A stretch of 64,000 nucleotides of DNA from Pyrenophora tritici-repentis (GCF_003171515.1 NC_089394.1:434001-498000), one strand, 5' to 3'; positions 22,192 to 33,685 are shown, counted from the stretch's first letter. The notes: generated by a model not told the origin, from the letters alone. Program-made: numbers and translations.

Positions 22192-23619
22192 ATGGACCTT
22201 GTGCCTGTTCCCACGCGCGACAAATACTTGCCTTTGCGCGACGATAGATTTCCCTGGAAAGACCCGCCAGCCGTTGCAATCACGCCGTGCGATCCTTGGC
22301 CGCCGCCATACTACCTCGAAGATGGATTGCGCAAGGTGACGCCGTATCATTTCACATACAACACATACTGCAAGGAAAGATGGAGGGGTAGGGAAATTTT
22401 GGACATTTTCTCTAGCGAGTTCCGCGACCGACCCGCCGAGTACTACGAACAGGCCATAATAGACGGACGTGTTGTGTTGAACGGAAAGCCCGTGCCGAGT
22501 ACGAAGACGATAGTAAAGAATGGCGATGTCATTTCCCATACGCTGCATCGACACGAACCTCCATGTACTGCGCAGCCCATTGGTATTGTGCACGAGGATG
22601 ACAACATGATAGTCATCAATAAGCCCGCCGGCATGCCAGTGCACCCCGCTGGACGCTACAACTTCAATTCCATCATCGAGATCATGCGTGCGGATCGAGG
22701 CTACGGCTGGAACCCATTACCGTGTAATAGGCTGGATAGGCTCACCAGCGGTATCATGTTCATCGGGAAACACAAGCAGGCAGCAGAGGAGCTGAGCGCA
22801 CAAATAAGAGGGAGGACCGTGAAGAAGGAGTACATTACACGTGTAGTTGGCGAGTTTCCAGAAGGAGAGATCCTTTGTGAGAAGCCGATACTGCAAATCA
22901 GCCCTAAGCTAGGTCTCAATCGCGTGCGCGCAAACGGCAAGGAGGCAAAGACGGTCTTCAAGCGCATGGCATATTACCCACCCAAGGACGATGGCAGGAG
23001 GCCCAACGGAGAGGATAGCGAAACAGACCCGCAAGGCCAGCCTTGGAAGAAACTCCGCGGCTACTCCATCGTGCGCTGCTTCCCTGTCACTGGCCGTACC
23101 CACCAACTGCGCGTCCATTTACAATTTCTTGGCCACCCAATTTCCAACGACCCCATATATGCCAATCAGCGTGTCTTCGGCCCCGCTCTGGGACGAGGAC
23201 AATCCGAAGATGAAGACGACGAAGACATCATGTCGCGTCTATCGCGCATGGGCAAAGAAGAGGTTGCTGACGCTGTTGCCTACCACGATGAAATGGTCGA
23301 TGCGTACAATAAAAGAAAAGCCGAGCGAATGACGGGCGAAAAGTGCAAAATCTGCGATACAGATTTATACAGCGATCCCGGGGTGCACGAACTAGGCATT
23401 TACCTACATGCACGGAGATACAGGTGTGAGGAAGGAAAGTGGGATTATGAGACAGGACTGCCGGAGTGGGCGTTGCCACCACCGGGTTACGAAGGACCTA
23501 CAGAGAGTACAGAGGAATCAGATCCGCTAGCTGTTGATATGAAGAAGTTAGGTTTGGAAGACGATGTTTGTGAAGAGAGTCCATCCAAACCAGCAAAAGG
23601 CGAGTTGAAGAATAAATAG
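22192..23619 (+). CDS. RluA-type tRNA pseudouridine synthase (Pus9/Rib2-like)
   Basis: 475 aa from the ATG at 22192. It isomerises uridine to pseudouridine in tRNA; yeast Pus9/Rib2 modify position 32. The S4-like N-terminal domain (AIIDGRVVLNGKPV, KNGDVISH) is followed by the catalytic motif CNRLDRLTSG with the essential Asp at about residue 182, then KEYITRVVGEFPEG and FPVTGRTHQLRVHLQFLGHP. The C-terminal CKICDTDLYSDPGVHELGIY matches the conserved tail of fungal Pus8/Pus9. There is no deaminase domain, so it is a stand-alone Pus9 type. The same frame is open with plausible residues back to 22015 but has no ATG there, so the true N-terminus may be longer. Confidence 0.88.
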   Translation: MDLVPVPTRDKYLPLRDDRFPWKDPPAVAITPCDPWPPPYYLEDGLRKVTPYHFTYNTYCKERWRGREILDIFSSEFRDRPAEYYEQAIIDGRVVLNGKPVPSTKTIVKNGDVISHTLHRHEPPCTAQPIGIVHEDDNMIVINKPAGMPVHPAGRYNFNSIIEIMRADRGYGWNPLPCNRLDRLTSGIMFIGKHKQAAEELSAQIRGRTVKKEYITRVVGEFPEGEILCEKPILQISPKLGLNRVRANGKEAKTVFKRMAYYPPKDDGRRPNGEDSETDPQGQPWKKLRGYSIVRCFPVTGRTHQLRVHLQFLGHPISNDPIYANQRVFGPALGRGQSEDEDDEDIMSRLSRMGKEEVADAVAYHDEMVDAYNKRKAERMTGEKCKICDTDLYSDPGVHELGIYLHARRYRCEEGKWDYETGLPEWALPPPGYEGPTESTEESDPLAVDMKKLGLEDDVCEESPSKPAKGELKNK

Positions 23620-23982
23620 AAGATGCTTCTGAGACATGAGTTTCCAAGATACCCATCAATACATATTTTGTCACCCCTCTCAATCTATCAGAGCCACTCT
23701 CGGAATTAACGCTTGTCAGCATGGATACTTTGAGCGTGTTTCATATACACATTTGCTGTCGGTTGGTGTGAATCGAAGAAGCATGTCTTGTCGAGTTGAG
23801 TTCCAAACATGGCTAGGCCAGGGTCCACTCGGCTAGCACCTACTCAAACGTCATGGGGTCACCAACCAACATAGTACTCCCAAACAACATCCAAATTTCC
23901 CGTGCTGCTTCCCTAACTCTCGATCGCTGCTTCTCAGCTGTTCAACTCTCGTATATCCAATCAGTAGTGGTAATTGACAGCA

Positions 23983-25458
23983 ATGGGTCGCACCGAAAAA
24001 TCTCAGGGTCTAGCGCCACCTGCTATTCGTAAAGACATTCGCGCAAAACAAGCACGCCATGTTGTCAATAAAATCGTACCTGCGATATTAGCCTCAAATG
24101 CAAGGGCTAGGAAAGGCGCAGACAATAGCGAGCTTATAGTAGACCCTGGGCGTCTTGGGACAGCCGAAAAAGATGGAATTAGAAGCAAGAATGACGCACA
24201 TGCCAATGATGGCGAAGATGGTGGATATGTCAAGAGGAAAGGTCAAGGACGGCGGAAAGCGAAAGGTGGTGGGGGTCTTGAGGATGAACATATGGGAAAA
24301 GATGATGTCGCAAGGGATAGTGGCAAAGGAAAGGGAAAAGGCAAAAAGCGCAATGATTCTCTGGAAGAAGACCTATCGTCTTTGAACCTGGCGCAAACTG
24401 CGCCGCTATCTCCAAAGAAAGAACGCAGCATACGCATTATAGCAACCGACACGCTTACAGCTGCACATATGCTTACCCACCCGTCCTTGTACAACCCTAC
24501 CATGCCATCGAAACTCTCTAATAAGAAGTCTCCAAACACCTGTATCCTCAACATGGCCTCTCCTCTCCGCCCTGGCGGTGGTGTTCTGGCTGGCGCAACG
24601 TCACAAGAAGAATACCTCTGCGCGCGTACAACGCTTCTCCCCAGCCTGAAAGAGACCTTTTATCGGCTCCCTGAACTAGGAGGAATCTACACGCCCGATG
24701 TGCTTGTATTCCGAAACTCTCTCTCCCTTGGCGACAACGCGGGCGAACTATCGCCGACTGAGAGGTGGTACGTCGACGTCGCCAGCGCGGGTATGCTCCG
24801 GTTCCCAGAACTGGAGGGCGAGGAAGACGAAGTAAAGCGGTTGGGCAAGAAAGATAGGCGGCTTGCAGAAGCGAAGATCCGGGCCGTGTTGAGGATTATG
24901 GAGAGGAAGGGGGCGGAGAAAGTGGTGCTGGGTGCTTGGGGCTGTGGCGCCTATGGAAACCCCGTCAAGGATATCGCTGAGGCTTTCCGAAGTGTGCTTG
25001 ACGGAGTGCCCCACTCATCCTCTACCAGTAAAAAGAGCAAAAACGGTCATGCAGAACAGGAGACGTGGCCAGGTATCAAGGAAGTTATTTTCGCAATTGG
25101 TAACCGCAAAATGGCAACCGACTTCGCTGCTGCTTTCGGTGGTACGATCCAAGTCGAGGCTGGCCCTGGATCCGAAGCTACTGCAGAAGATGAAGAGGGG
25201 GAAGACGCGGTGGCCGAGGAACTACGCACTAAGATCCAAGAGATGGAGAGTCAGCTTAGTCAAGTTTACAACCCGGATCTGAAGACTAGAATGGGGGTGA
25301 TACTCGATGGTTTGAAAGCGCAATTGCGAGAGCGGGAGGGTACACCGGAGGCAAGCACATATACTGGGGATGATGAGGATGACGAGAATGATGAAGATGA
25401 TAGTGAAGAAGGGAGTGAGGATGAAAGAAACGAGGATGTCGATAGTGAGAGTGATTGA
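23983..25458 (+). CDS. Bacterial-type poly(ADP-ribose) glycohydrolase-like protein
   Basis: Intronless, 491 aa from the ATG at 23983. The core (residues about 150-390) has ASPLRPGGGVLAGATSQEEY, the PARG signature GGG-X(6-8)-QEE with catalytic glutamates at about 209-210, then VLGAWGCGAYGNP and VIFAIGNR, typical of the TIGR02452/DUF2263 macrodomain family. It is expected to cleave poly(ADP-ribose) chains on nuclear or cytosolic proteins. A basic low-complexity linker (residues about 50-135) precedes the core. A short coiled coil and a strongly acidic Asp/Glu tail follow it, suggesting a nuclear protein (inference). Confidence 0.85.
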   Translation: MGRTEKSQGLAPPAIRKDIRAKQARHVVNKIVPAILASNARARKGADNSELIVDPGRLGTAEKDGIRSKNDAHANDGEDGGYVKRKGQGRRKAKGGGGLEDEHMGKDDVARDSGKGKGKGKKRNDSLEEDLSSLNLAQTAPLSPKKERSIRIIATDTLTAAHMLTHPSLYNPTMPSKLSNKKSPNTCILNMASPLRPGGGVLAGATSQEEYLCARTTLLPSLKETFYRLPELGGIYTPDVLVFRNSLSLGDNAGELSPTERWYVDVASAGMLRFPELEGEEDEVKRLGKKDRRLAEAKIRAVLRIMERKGAEKVVLGAWGCGAYGNPVKDIAEAFRSVLDGVPHSSSTSKKSKNGHAEQETWPGIKEVIFAIGNRKMATDFAAAFGGTIQVEAGPGSEATAEDEEGEDAVAEELRTKIQEMESQLSQVYNPDLKTRMGVILDGLKAQLREREGTPEASTYTGDDEDDENDEDDSEEGSEDERNEDVDSESD

Positions 25459-26081
25459 GCGGGTGCACAACGTATGTATCCAGCGAATACAAATGTGGAG
25501 TCTCCTATTAGATGAATAAGCCTAGTGTGCACACGGAATTGTTTCCTAGGATTGTCTTGTGTTGTCATCGTGTACGTGTCCAACATTGTGAGGAAAGAAT
25601 AACGAATGTGTCCTATATGTGGTCTTCGCTCATAATATGTGCCCAGCATTCCCAGCTTGTGATTGCGTCTTGCACACCAGACACTCTTCTTCTGCACACT
25701 CAAGATACGCAGGTATGTTCTTCCATCCTCACATACACAATTGCGGAACAAATAATCATCCGATGTCGTCGTCATCGCCGTTTCAATACAACCCGGGATA
25801 TTGGAATAACCCGGTATGACTCTCGTGTGAATTCGCGGTATAGGCTAAAGATAGCCTATCGGGAAGAAACATGGCCATGTGAGGGTCAGGGGTTCGTGAA
25901 GCGAGAATGAGGGGGTTTCCACCTGTCATGCTGAATACGGTTAGAGCAGGTGCCGGCATGTCATCCACATTAGCTGACAGTTTCCGTCCTACGTAGCACG
26001 ACTGCAGATCCGCCAACTTCGCAACCGTCTGATCTACACACCCGCATTCCATCTAGCTGTTGCATTAGCGACGTTCAAAAC
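25459..26081. other. Intergenic, nothing recognised
   Basis: 623 bp between two same-strand genes. No convincing open frame, RNA gene or repeat. Confidence 0.4.
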
Positions 26082-26951
26082 ATGGCGTCTCCATATGTAG
26101 TGCGTTGCCGAACAGGACGAGGACCTCTGAACCTTGGAAGCTAACAGTAACAGCCGAATGCGTCGATCCAATGGATCGCATCAGCCAAAGATGATGAGCA
26201 AAAGATCGGCTTCCTGGATTTACCGCGCGAACTTCGAGACCTGATCTACGGGTTTGCGTTTCGTGCAGAAGGCGCCATACTCATCTACTCACGCGACCCT
26301 TACGCCGTGCGGCCCTTGGCCAAAGCAATGAACATCCGACACAAAGGATCGGGACCAATTGAGCCAGAACCTATGCGCAACGGACAGATACCCGTGGCAC
26401 TCGTGAGGACATGTCGACAGCTTTACGCAGAGTGCAGCCCGGTGCTTTACGGCAGCAACACGTTTGCTTTCTGGACGTCGAGCGAACTCGACCTTGGTGC
26501 TCCTAGCGGGCTGGTGCGTCATGTTATTGGCGCGGCGGATCCTCGCGACTTGTTCAAGAAGCATCTTGAAGAAGTGAGTTATTGGTGGAAGAGACGGTTT
26601 TGGCCAGACGTCCTGCGCAGTAGTCGGGCGATGCTGGAGCGCTTCCCGAACCTGGAAACTTTGACTATACCGCTAAAGGTACCACCGAATGGGCAGATCC
26701 AGCGGCCGGTGTTTCTCCATGTGGTGAACAAGACGAGAGAGCAGCGTGTTGCTCTTGCGGCGAGTTGGATGAAGCCGAGATGTTCGTGGGAGGACGAGAG
26801 GCTGCGCAGGTGTTTGCATCTGGAAGTCCTTCCACCTCCTGGCTCTTTTAGAGATCAATACGCAGGTTCGCGCTTTGTTCCGGAAGACGACGACGATTGG
26901 GATGTTACAGAGTTTGCAGATGCTTTCCAGTTGATGAAGAACCTGACATGA
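26082..26951 (+). CDS. LPRELR-motif protein of fungal unknown family
   Basis: Two exons: a 15-nt first exon (26082-26096, MASPY) and 26154-26951, giving 270 aa. After the junction PNASIQWIASAKDD comes FLDLPRELRDLIYGFAF, the F-box-like LPxELRxxIY motif, and VALVRTCRQLYAECSPVLYG, the paired motif found in a very large family of filamentous-ascomycete proteins (DUF7730-like). The rest is conserved in style but has no catalytic signature. These proteins are usually of unknown function; a role as a ubiquitin-ligase substrate adaptor is suggested only by the F-box resemblance. The in-frame region before 26154 lacks an ATG, so the short first exon is needed. Confidence 0.75.
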
Positions 26952-28354
26952 TTGCGAAAGGAAGTCATGCATATGTCGATAGGAGTAATCAGCACTAGGG
27001 CTTCATCATGTAAGCAAGCAACAGTAATATAATAGGAAGCGGGAAATGACGAAGTTGCGATAAAGTTCACCACAAAGCCGTTCCCGACTGCCGCCATTCA
27101 TGGGTTGTTGTTGCCGCATCGTCTGCCGTAGCCGCCCGCATCCGCCCGATCACCACTCCAACAATCAGCATCATCATCATCATCATCACCGAGGCCGCCG
27201 CGCCAGACCCCCAACCCCGAAACTCCGACAAAAACTCTCATCTCGGCCTACCTCATATCGTACCGGTACGTACATACTCCCAACAACTGGCGCCGCCGCC
27301 GCCGCCGAAAAAAAAATCCGCGAAGCCCGCCCTTCAGAGCCGCAACAGCCCTACATACCCCAAATAGGAAACTCCATCCAGACACTCAGGCCAACAACAC
27401 GAACACCACCGACATGTATTTCCGGATCGACACAAGATGGGATTCTCACTTTGCCCATGGTGCCGGTACACACCTCCGATGTCCGTTCCCTCTCTCTACT
27501 TGGAGATGACCCTAAATGGGACCCCTGGCGTACATCAACTTGCAGGTACCCGCCTCTGTGCATTGTTATGTGTCATTAGCGCCCAGCCGCAACTGCACTT
27601 CGGGCACCAAGGTCGGCACTGCCGACGTCGGGATTGGCCTTTATGGGAATGAGCTGGGTACAGGGGTTGGTTGGTTTGTATCAGGCTCCGTGTGGGTCTT
27701 GGGCTCCAGATCGTTGTTCAGTGTGGAGTACTTTGATGAAAATTTGGGGGGGTGTGGTGTGAAAGTACTTGCTTCGGGGCGTTGGATCCGAGGGGGGGCA
27801 AGACAAGCAGCGGTGAGTTCTCCAATGAGTTGGCCACGGGGGTGGGATGAGTGCTGTGAGCGGCGCTGTAGTAAGCTGACACGGGGGTATGCGCATATTG
27901 GATATTGCTGACTTTATCAATACTGCTCACTTCACATGTGAAAGAGTAGACTATTCACTGGGTGCATAAACTTGTATTGATGGGAGAGGTTTGTGAGAGA
28001 GTAAGGTCATGTTTTGGCTATTACTAAGTATGTGCTGTTGGGAGGATCGTACGCTGACGACCTGCGATGAATCAAACAAACTTTTCTATGTGTTTCCAAA
28101 CGCCTGCTGGATATGTATACCATGCAAGAGGGGCTCTCCATGGGCTCAACTCAAGCAGACCAGCAATGAACCATAACGCCATTTGGCGGTCACGAAACGA
28201 CAGCGCCAAAATAAATGCAAATGGGGTATATCCTACACATCCCACTAAGGATGAAATCAGAGTGAAGATGAGCCAATGGCCTAGTAAGGAAATTCGTGAA
28301 GATTGTTGATCGAAAATGGGGTATACTGAACAAAGGAAAGAGAAGATGTCGCAT
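26952..28354. other. Intergenic, weak ORF only
   Basis: 1.4 kb. It holds a 159-codon plus-strand frame (27100-27579) with a Cys-rich start, a run of seven histidines from repeated CAT/CAC codons and an alanine run. Overlapping frames continue to 27911. Composition is dominated by simple repeats and no motif is seen, so a real gene is possible but unsupported. Confidence 0.35.
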
Positions 28355-29710
28355 CTAGTGCTCAAGACTGAAGCTACCAGATCGCGAGCTGCTGTTCGAG
28401 AATGGATATTCGCATTCTTCGACGTAGGTGGGTGGGCTCATGGGAACGTCCTCGTATAGCGGGGGCTGTTCTTCATCCCAAGCGATGCCCATTCCGGAGC
28501 GTTCGGTGAGGACAAGGTGAAATTGAGTGCGGAGGACACGTGCAGCGCCGGTGGGAGTGGCCTGGCTGAGCTTCTTCAATGGCGCCCACTCCTCAGCGAC
28601 AACCATCTCGATGATCAAGTTGTGCTTGACGCTCATGCCGCTCGAGCTCTCCATGTCGCACAGAGGCTTCATGCCGACGTTGCATGCAGCCTGGAACTCG
28701 ACATCGATCTCGCCCTTTTCAAAGTCCGTCTTCCAGCCAGTCTTGACCTCTTCGTTGGCAATGGCGCGGACATCCTCGTGGAGGACACCCTTGCCTTCGC
28801 CTCCAACCTTGGAGACGTGCTTGGGGCAAGCTGGGGAAATGAACTTTTGGGTCTCCTCGATGCGCCAGTTAAGCTTGCGAAGCCTCCAGCGTGTCTGAGA
28901 ATCCGCTTTGTTCAGTACAATGCCAGAAAGACGCATCTCGACGGGAAAGTCGCCAATTGGGTGGATGACCGGAGGTAGCTTGACCGAGGCGGTCAGATTG
29001 GTGGGTGGGAAGATGCGGATCGAGTGCTTCTCAGCACCCGGGAAGATGGCGCGCTTGATGTCAAGGTTGCGCTTGTAAGTAATCTTGCCCGATGAGGTTG
29101 TGGCGACGGCGGAGAGATAATAGTCGATAGTTGCTAAGCTTCCATGTGTGGTTGCGGGGAGATGACCGGGCAGTAGGTGGCTGAAGGGGAAGCTGTGCGG
29201 GCCGTGGCGCAGAGAGGTGGGGTGTGTCAGAAACTCCCACTTGTGAATTTCCGTGGTCTGGGTGCTGCACTCCGGGCAGTGTGGAGCCACGGGCTTTTTT
29301 GTAGTAACAATGGCAAGCATGCGCATTTCAAACTTTTCTACCGTAATAAACGGGTCATGAACGTTGATCATGAGCTGACCGGAGAAGATTGCGCCGGTTG
29401 AGGCTTGCGGGCTGTTGTAGAAAACAATGGGTGGCGACTCTACACTCATGTTCATTGAAGCAGCACCCTGAGCCTCAACCTTGGGACTCTTCTTCAAGTC
29501 CTCCTTCTCTTTCGCATGCTTGTCATGCTTGTGGCGGTTGAAGATGTCCATGACGAGCGACTCTTCGGACTTTGACTTTGCCTTTACTCTTGGCGCATCA
29601 TACGAGTAGACAGGCGGAAGTAGACCTTCGGCGTGCGGTTTAGCAGGGTCCGATTTAGGCGATGGCGTTGGAGCTACCCGCGCGAGGGTGCTCAATAAAC
29701 GACCGGGCAT
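28355..29710 (-). CDS. Arrestin-related trafficking adaptor-like protein
   Basis: Intronless, 451 aa from the ATG at 29710. An N-terminal disordered region is followed by an arrestin-N-like fold (GAIFSGQLMINVHDPFITVE, then HKWEFLTHPTSLRHGPHSFP FSHLLPGHLP) and an arrestin-C-like half (VKLPPVIHPIGDFPVEMRL onwards). The C-terminus has two PPxY-type motifs in PPLYEDVPMSPPTYVEE, the docking sites for WW domains of Rsp5-type ubiquitin ligases. Together these point to an adaptor that directs ubiquitination and endocytosis of plasma-membrane transporters. The cargo cannot be inferred. The basic linker HKHDKHAKEKEDLKK may contact membrane lipids. Confidence 0.82.
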   Translation of the reverse strand: MPGRLLSTLARVAPTPSPKSDPAKPHAEGLLPPVYSYDAPRVKAKSKSEESLVMDIFNRHKHDKHAKEKEDLKKSPKVEAQGAASMNMSVESPPIVFYNSPQASTGAIFSGQLMINVHDPFITVEKFEMRMLAIVTTKKPVAPHCPECSTQTTEIHKWEFLTHPTSLRHGPHSFPFSHLLPGHLPATTHGSLATIDYYLSAVATTSSGKITYKRNLDIKRAIFPGAEKHSIRIFPPTNLTASVKLPPVIHPIGDFPVEMRLSGIVLNKADSQTRWRLRKLNWRIEETQKFISPACPKHVSKVGGEGKGVLHEDVRAIANEEVKTGWKTDFEKGEIDVEFQAACNVGMKPLCDMESSSGMSVKHNLIIEMVVAEEWAPLKKLSQATPTGAARVLRTQFHLVLTERSGMGIAWDEEQPPLYEDVPMSPPTYVEECEYPFSNSSSRSGSFSLEH

Positions 29711-32700
29711 GTTGATAAAGAATCTGGGGTAGGGCTGAGAGGATGCAAGCTGAGTGGATGCGTGGTGTGAGAATCTACAAGATAAGGCGCGGTCCAATGA
29801 TATCGAGGTGTGGACCGAGAGGCGATATGCAGGTATGAAAGCTCAAGAGTTGAGCTTGTGGGAATTGAGGTGGTTAATAAGTTGTTGCGGCAAGAACATA
29901 TTACAGCTTGTGATACAAACAAGGGCCTGGGTTGTAGTAGGGCGTGGTCCTATTTAAGAGAAGACCAGGAGGGTTTTTCATGGATTTTTTACCTGAGAGA
30001 AACTCGATGACTGGATGCACTCCGGGCCTTTGCATGATCTCATCGCCTAGGCTGCACTAGTCGTTTCCGGCTCGGCTATCCCTGCCCGAGTGTAATTTTT
30101 GGGTCAGGAGGCAGGCATGCACGTCCTACCGCTCTCGTGATCGCCGCCTGCCTGTCTGTCGTGCCTGCCAACTAAAAAGACGTCAACCGAAGGTGCGAAC
30201 AATCTCCGTGTGCTGAGCCGGCGCATTCTCCCCCTTCCAACTTCCACTCTCCGTAAAACATTAATTACTCTAATCTGTGCCGAACAGCGAGGTGCCATGC
30301 TGACCGCCATACTGTGCCAGTGTCCACCTCGGTACTCGGTTCTGCCTAGTCGTTTGTTCGCTGTCAACAATGCCAAAGCAAATGTACCGTGGTGGCTCGT
30401 TGCCGGCTAACATGATGTGACTCGCCGCCGGCCATCACACACACATGATGCCAGACTGACTCCACCGGGACTCTGGGGTTTTTGTTGTCCGCCCGCCCAT
30501 CCTCATTCGTTGACGCAAACTGATGCCGTGTTCCCCGCAACACGGCTTGCTGTTCGTCTAGAAAGAGCGACTCTGGGGATGAGCATCGGGTATCTCCTCG
30601 GCCTGTAAACACCGGATCGCCTCTCCGCATACTTATTAAGCGCCTGTCACAAGACGCACACCGAACATGTGGCTCGAATCTCCTTACATGCTCTAACCGC
30701 TCGGGTCTACATTGCTAATTGTGCAACCTCTTCATCAAGTTGTTGTCATGTTGGTGCAGCATCGCGATCATGGCTTGTGCCAAGACCCACCGGTGTTAGG
30801 TAATGCAGGGAATTTTTTCTCTTACACCGTGGTCCAAGCACAGGCGCTCACTGGTTGCTCCACTCCTCCAGATCCTTTGCAGCCTCTTTACACACTTTTG
30901 CTTGGGCGTCCCGGCCCGATGTGGTTATGGCCTCCCATGCGTCGTGTCAAAGCATCCACTTTGTTGAGAGACCAGACTGTTCTACATTACTCGATGGAAA
31001 CCACTTGAGGCGCCCTGTCTCCGATCACGCAAATAGTTGCCCGTCGGACAGGCCCAGCCCGCGTCTATGCAGCGTCTATGCATCGCACCTGACCACGACC
31101 TAAACACCACCTCACAAAATCTCACGATACTTCGCTTAACAACATTGACGCCTGGCTGGCGTCCGCCTTGTGGTGTTATGAGATGGCGTTAGGTCGAAAC
31201 AGGTAAAACAATTGCACTCGCTGCATGTTACTGGCTATCCAACCCAGTTTCCCTGACCGGACCCCATGTGACCATGTGGCGTAATCATGGCACGCACTCG
31301 ATGCTTCCAACTCCCGTTCCAGGTACCTGAGTCCCGTTGGGAGTTGGCATGTGCGAGCTGATTCAGCATGCCACGCGTAGCCGCAGAATCGCGAACATTG
31401 ACGTGGGATTGATGCCATCCAGTGGTCCGTGAAACGTGCCATGGCACCACTTTGGCGACATCGAACAACATCTCACCGCTGCTGGGCCCAACCTAAAACT
31501 GATACTATTCGTCGTGTCTAGACTTCAGCCCTGCATGCGGCTCTTCGGGGCATCAATGCGCGCGAAGCTTCGATCGTCACTGACGGCCCGACTCATAACC
31601 GTTGTGGAATACCGACCGGTGTGTAGAGCAGGTTCACGCCTCCCCGCCATGACCTGCTCCGTGTCGGACCCTTCTCCACGAAGACTACTGATGCCAAGTA
31701 CCGACCCTTTCTTCCAGAGCTCTTCTAGTTCCCCTCCGCCTCGCGTTCGGAACCTAGATGCGGGAGCAGCGAGAGTACCGACTCAAGTTCCGAATACGAA
31801 AGCTCAATTCCCTCACGGCAATCCGTCGGCAAATCTCAAGCCCGAAATTCCTTCCCCGTGTGCGTCAATTATCGGCGTTACAAATATCCTGGTTGTCACG
31901 ACGTCTTTTACACGTACGTACGTACGCCCTACCTGTCAAAGTGGATCGCGCCTGTCGTGAGAAAAAGTGGCTACCGTACCTGGGAACGCATCACCAGTAC
32001 CCACACGCAAATTTCACCAGGATCGTCTGTAGACGCCGATCTGCCGCAATTGGGCGGTATGTAGTGACAGCACCACTTTTTAGTACCTGTCTTCATACTG
32101 TGACAACAACAACAAAGTCATCAAACAAACAAACCTTCATGTGAAGAAGACTGAAACTTCCGGTCAATGTCTCAACATCTTGCACAGTTCCAGAACGCTT
32201 TTATGCGAGATGATGTTGGTTTCACGTAACATCTCGTACGTTTACCGTACTCAACAAACCTTTTTTATCCACAATTCTTTCATAACAGATACGTATTATC
32301 ATCACATGGTAGGAGTAGAGAAGAGTGTGTCAGGTCATGTAAGATCTGCCGGTATACTTACCACTTGCCAGCGGCACATGTTCCCACACATGACAGAACT
32401 ATGACAGGGTTCTGCACGTCTTCGCAATTGGATGACGAGTTGTAAAAAGCCGGTGGAAAATCAAGCATCATTGGTCGTATTCCACTCAATTCTGGAATCT
32501 GCAAAACCCTGCCTGATCCTGGCCATGATCTGTCGATTGTCAAAATCTGCGATGCATGGAACCTTGTTTCAGATTTTCTTCACTCTCTGTTGTAGTGGGT
32601 ACAAATGACGCATATTTTACTTTGTTTTATCCCTGCAGGGAAGCTGTTGCGGGCATCGTAGGTACTAAACTGCACTCTCCGAGAGTAAAAGGCCTCTTTT

Positions 32701-33176
32701 GGTGTACATGTATTCTTTAGGGTAGAGGAATGAGGCTCTAAACAGCTGAGTGGATGACCGTGCATCCACCAGCTAGGACCATAACAGTTCGTCAATGGTG
32801 ACTACCAGGTACTTGAGAGATTATTGCACTCCACGTGTTGCTAAACACGACAAGGGCCCCTTGTGCCTGGCTGTCACTGGACATTGAAAAAAGGTTCGAA
32901 CAGCAGCATGAACCCTTCGTGTTCAAACATAACCCTGTCGCATTCTGCTGTCGGAAAACCTGCGGTAGTCTGAACGCTTGTACCTACGCGCACGCCCCAC
33001 CAGTTCTCCAAATCGATCAACATAGTCTTTTTCACATCGGAAAACTCGTTTTGGCAAATGCATCAATTCATTAGATCGTGCTATATGCCATGTAGACCTC
33101 AGCCCATCCTTATTTTTCGAACCCGTGACTCCATATCATGCAAGCCATGTTGGTATCGCTAAGTGGTATTATAGAT
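29711..33176. other. Long gene-poor interval
   Basis: 3.5 kb with no supported gene. The longest frame (31436-31960, plus) lacks an ATG and has random-looking composition. A short ACGTACGTACGTACG-type run lies near 31912-31927. I see no transposon ORF, long terminal repeat or AT-rich degradation. It lies upstream of the arrestin gene and downstream of eL22. Confidence 0.45.
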
Positions 33177-33685
33177 CTACTCGTCATCCTCATCCGCCTC
33201 GTCGTTGACAACGTTGAAGAAGCGGAGCTCGTAAACACCCTTGGAGGTGGAAACGACGCGGAGCCAGTCACGGAGCTGCTGCTTCTTGAGGAACTTCTTG
33301 GTACTGCCATTGGCATTAGCGCAATTCACACGCCCCTAGAACCCAGATATACGTACAGGTACTTCAAGTAGCGGCCGGAGAACTCCTGGTGCGCAATGAC
33401 CTCGATCTTGCCATCGCCCTGCTGGCTGATCTGGATAGTGTCGCCAAGGTTACCAGTGCGGCCCTCGACCTTGATGCGGTCGTGGAGGAACTTCTCGAAA
33501 GCCTGGATGTCGAAGATCTTGTCGTTGACGGGCTGCGAGCAGTTGATGATGAACTTCTTGGTGACCTTTTGGCCCTTCTTGGCGGCGGCGTTGCGCTTCT
33601 ACATTGGTACTTAGCCTACTGTTCTTATGCGGGTGGGTTGCCCGGCAGCGGACAGCAAAGCGGTTGTACATACGGTTGTGGACAT
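33177..33685 (-). CDS. 60S ribosomal protein L22 (eL22)
   Basis: Component of the large cytosolic ribosomal subunit. Three exons: a 12-nt first exon (33685-33674, MSTT), 33598-33357 and 33303-33177, 126 aa. Exon 2 carries [17 protein letters not shown] and the [20 protein letters not shown] segment; exon 3 has [20 protein letters not shown] and ends in the acidic tail DEADEDDE typical of eukaryotic L22. Frame is kept at both junctions (a Leu codon is split at intron 2). A first intron immediately after the start codon region is usual in fungal ribosomal protein genes. Confidence 0.95.

Noticed and set aside
27100..27579. 159-codon frame with a Cys-rich start and His run
   Set aside because: Built largely from simple repeats (CAT/CAC, GCC); overlapping frames equally long; no intron or family support.
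31436..31960. 174-codon plus-strand frame in the gene-poor interval
   Set aside because: Begins at GTG, not ATG; low-complexity Ser/Pro/Arg content; no motif.
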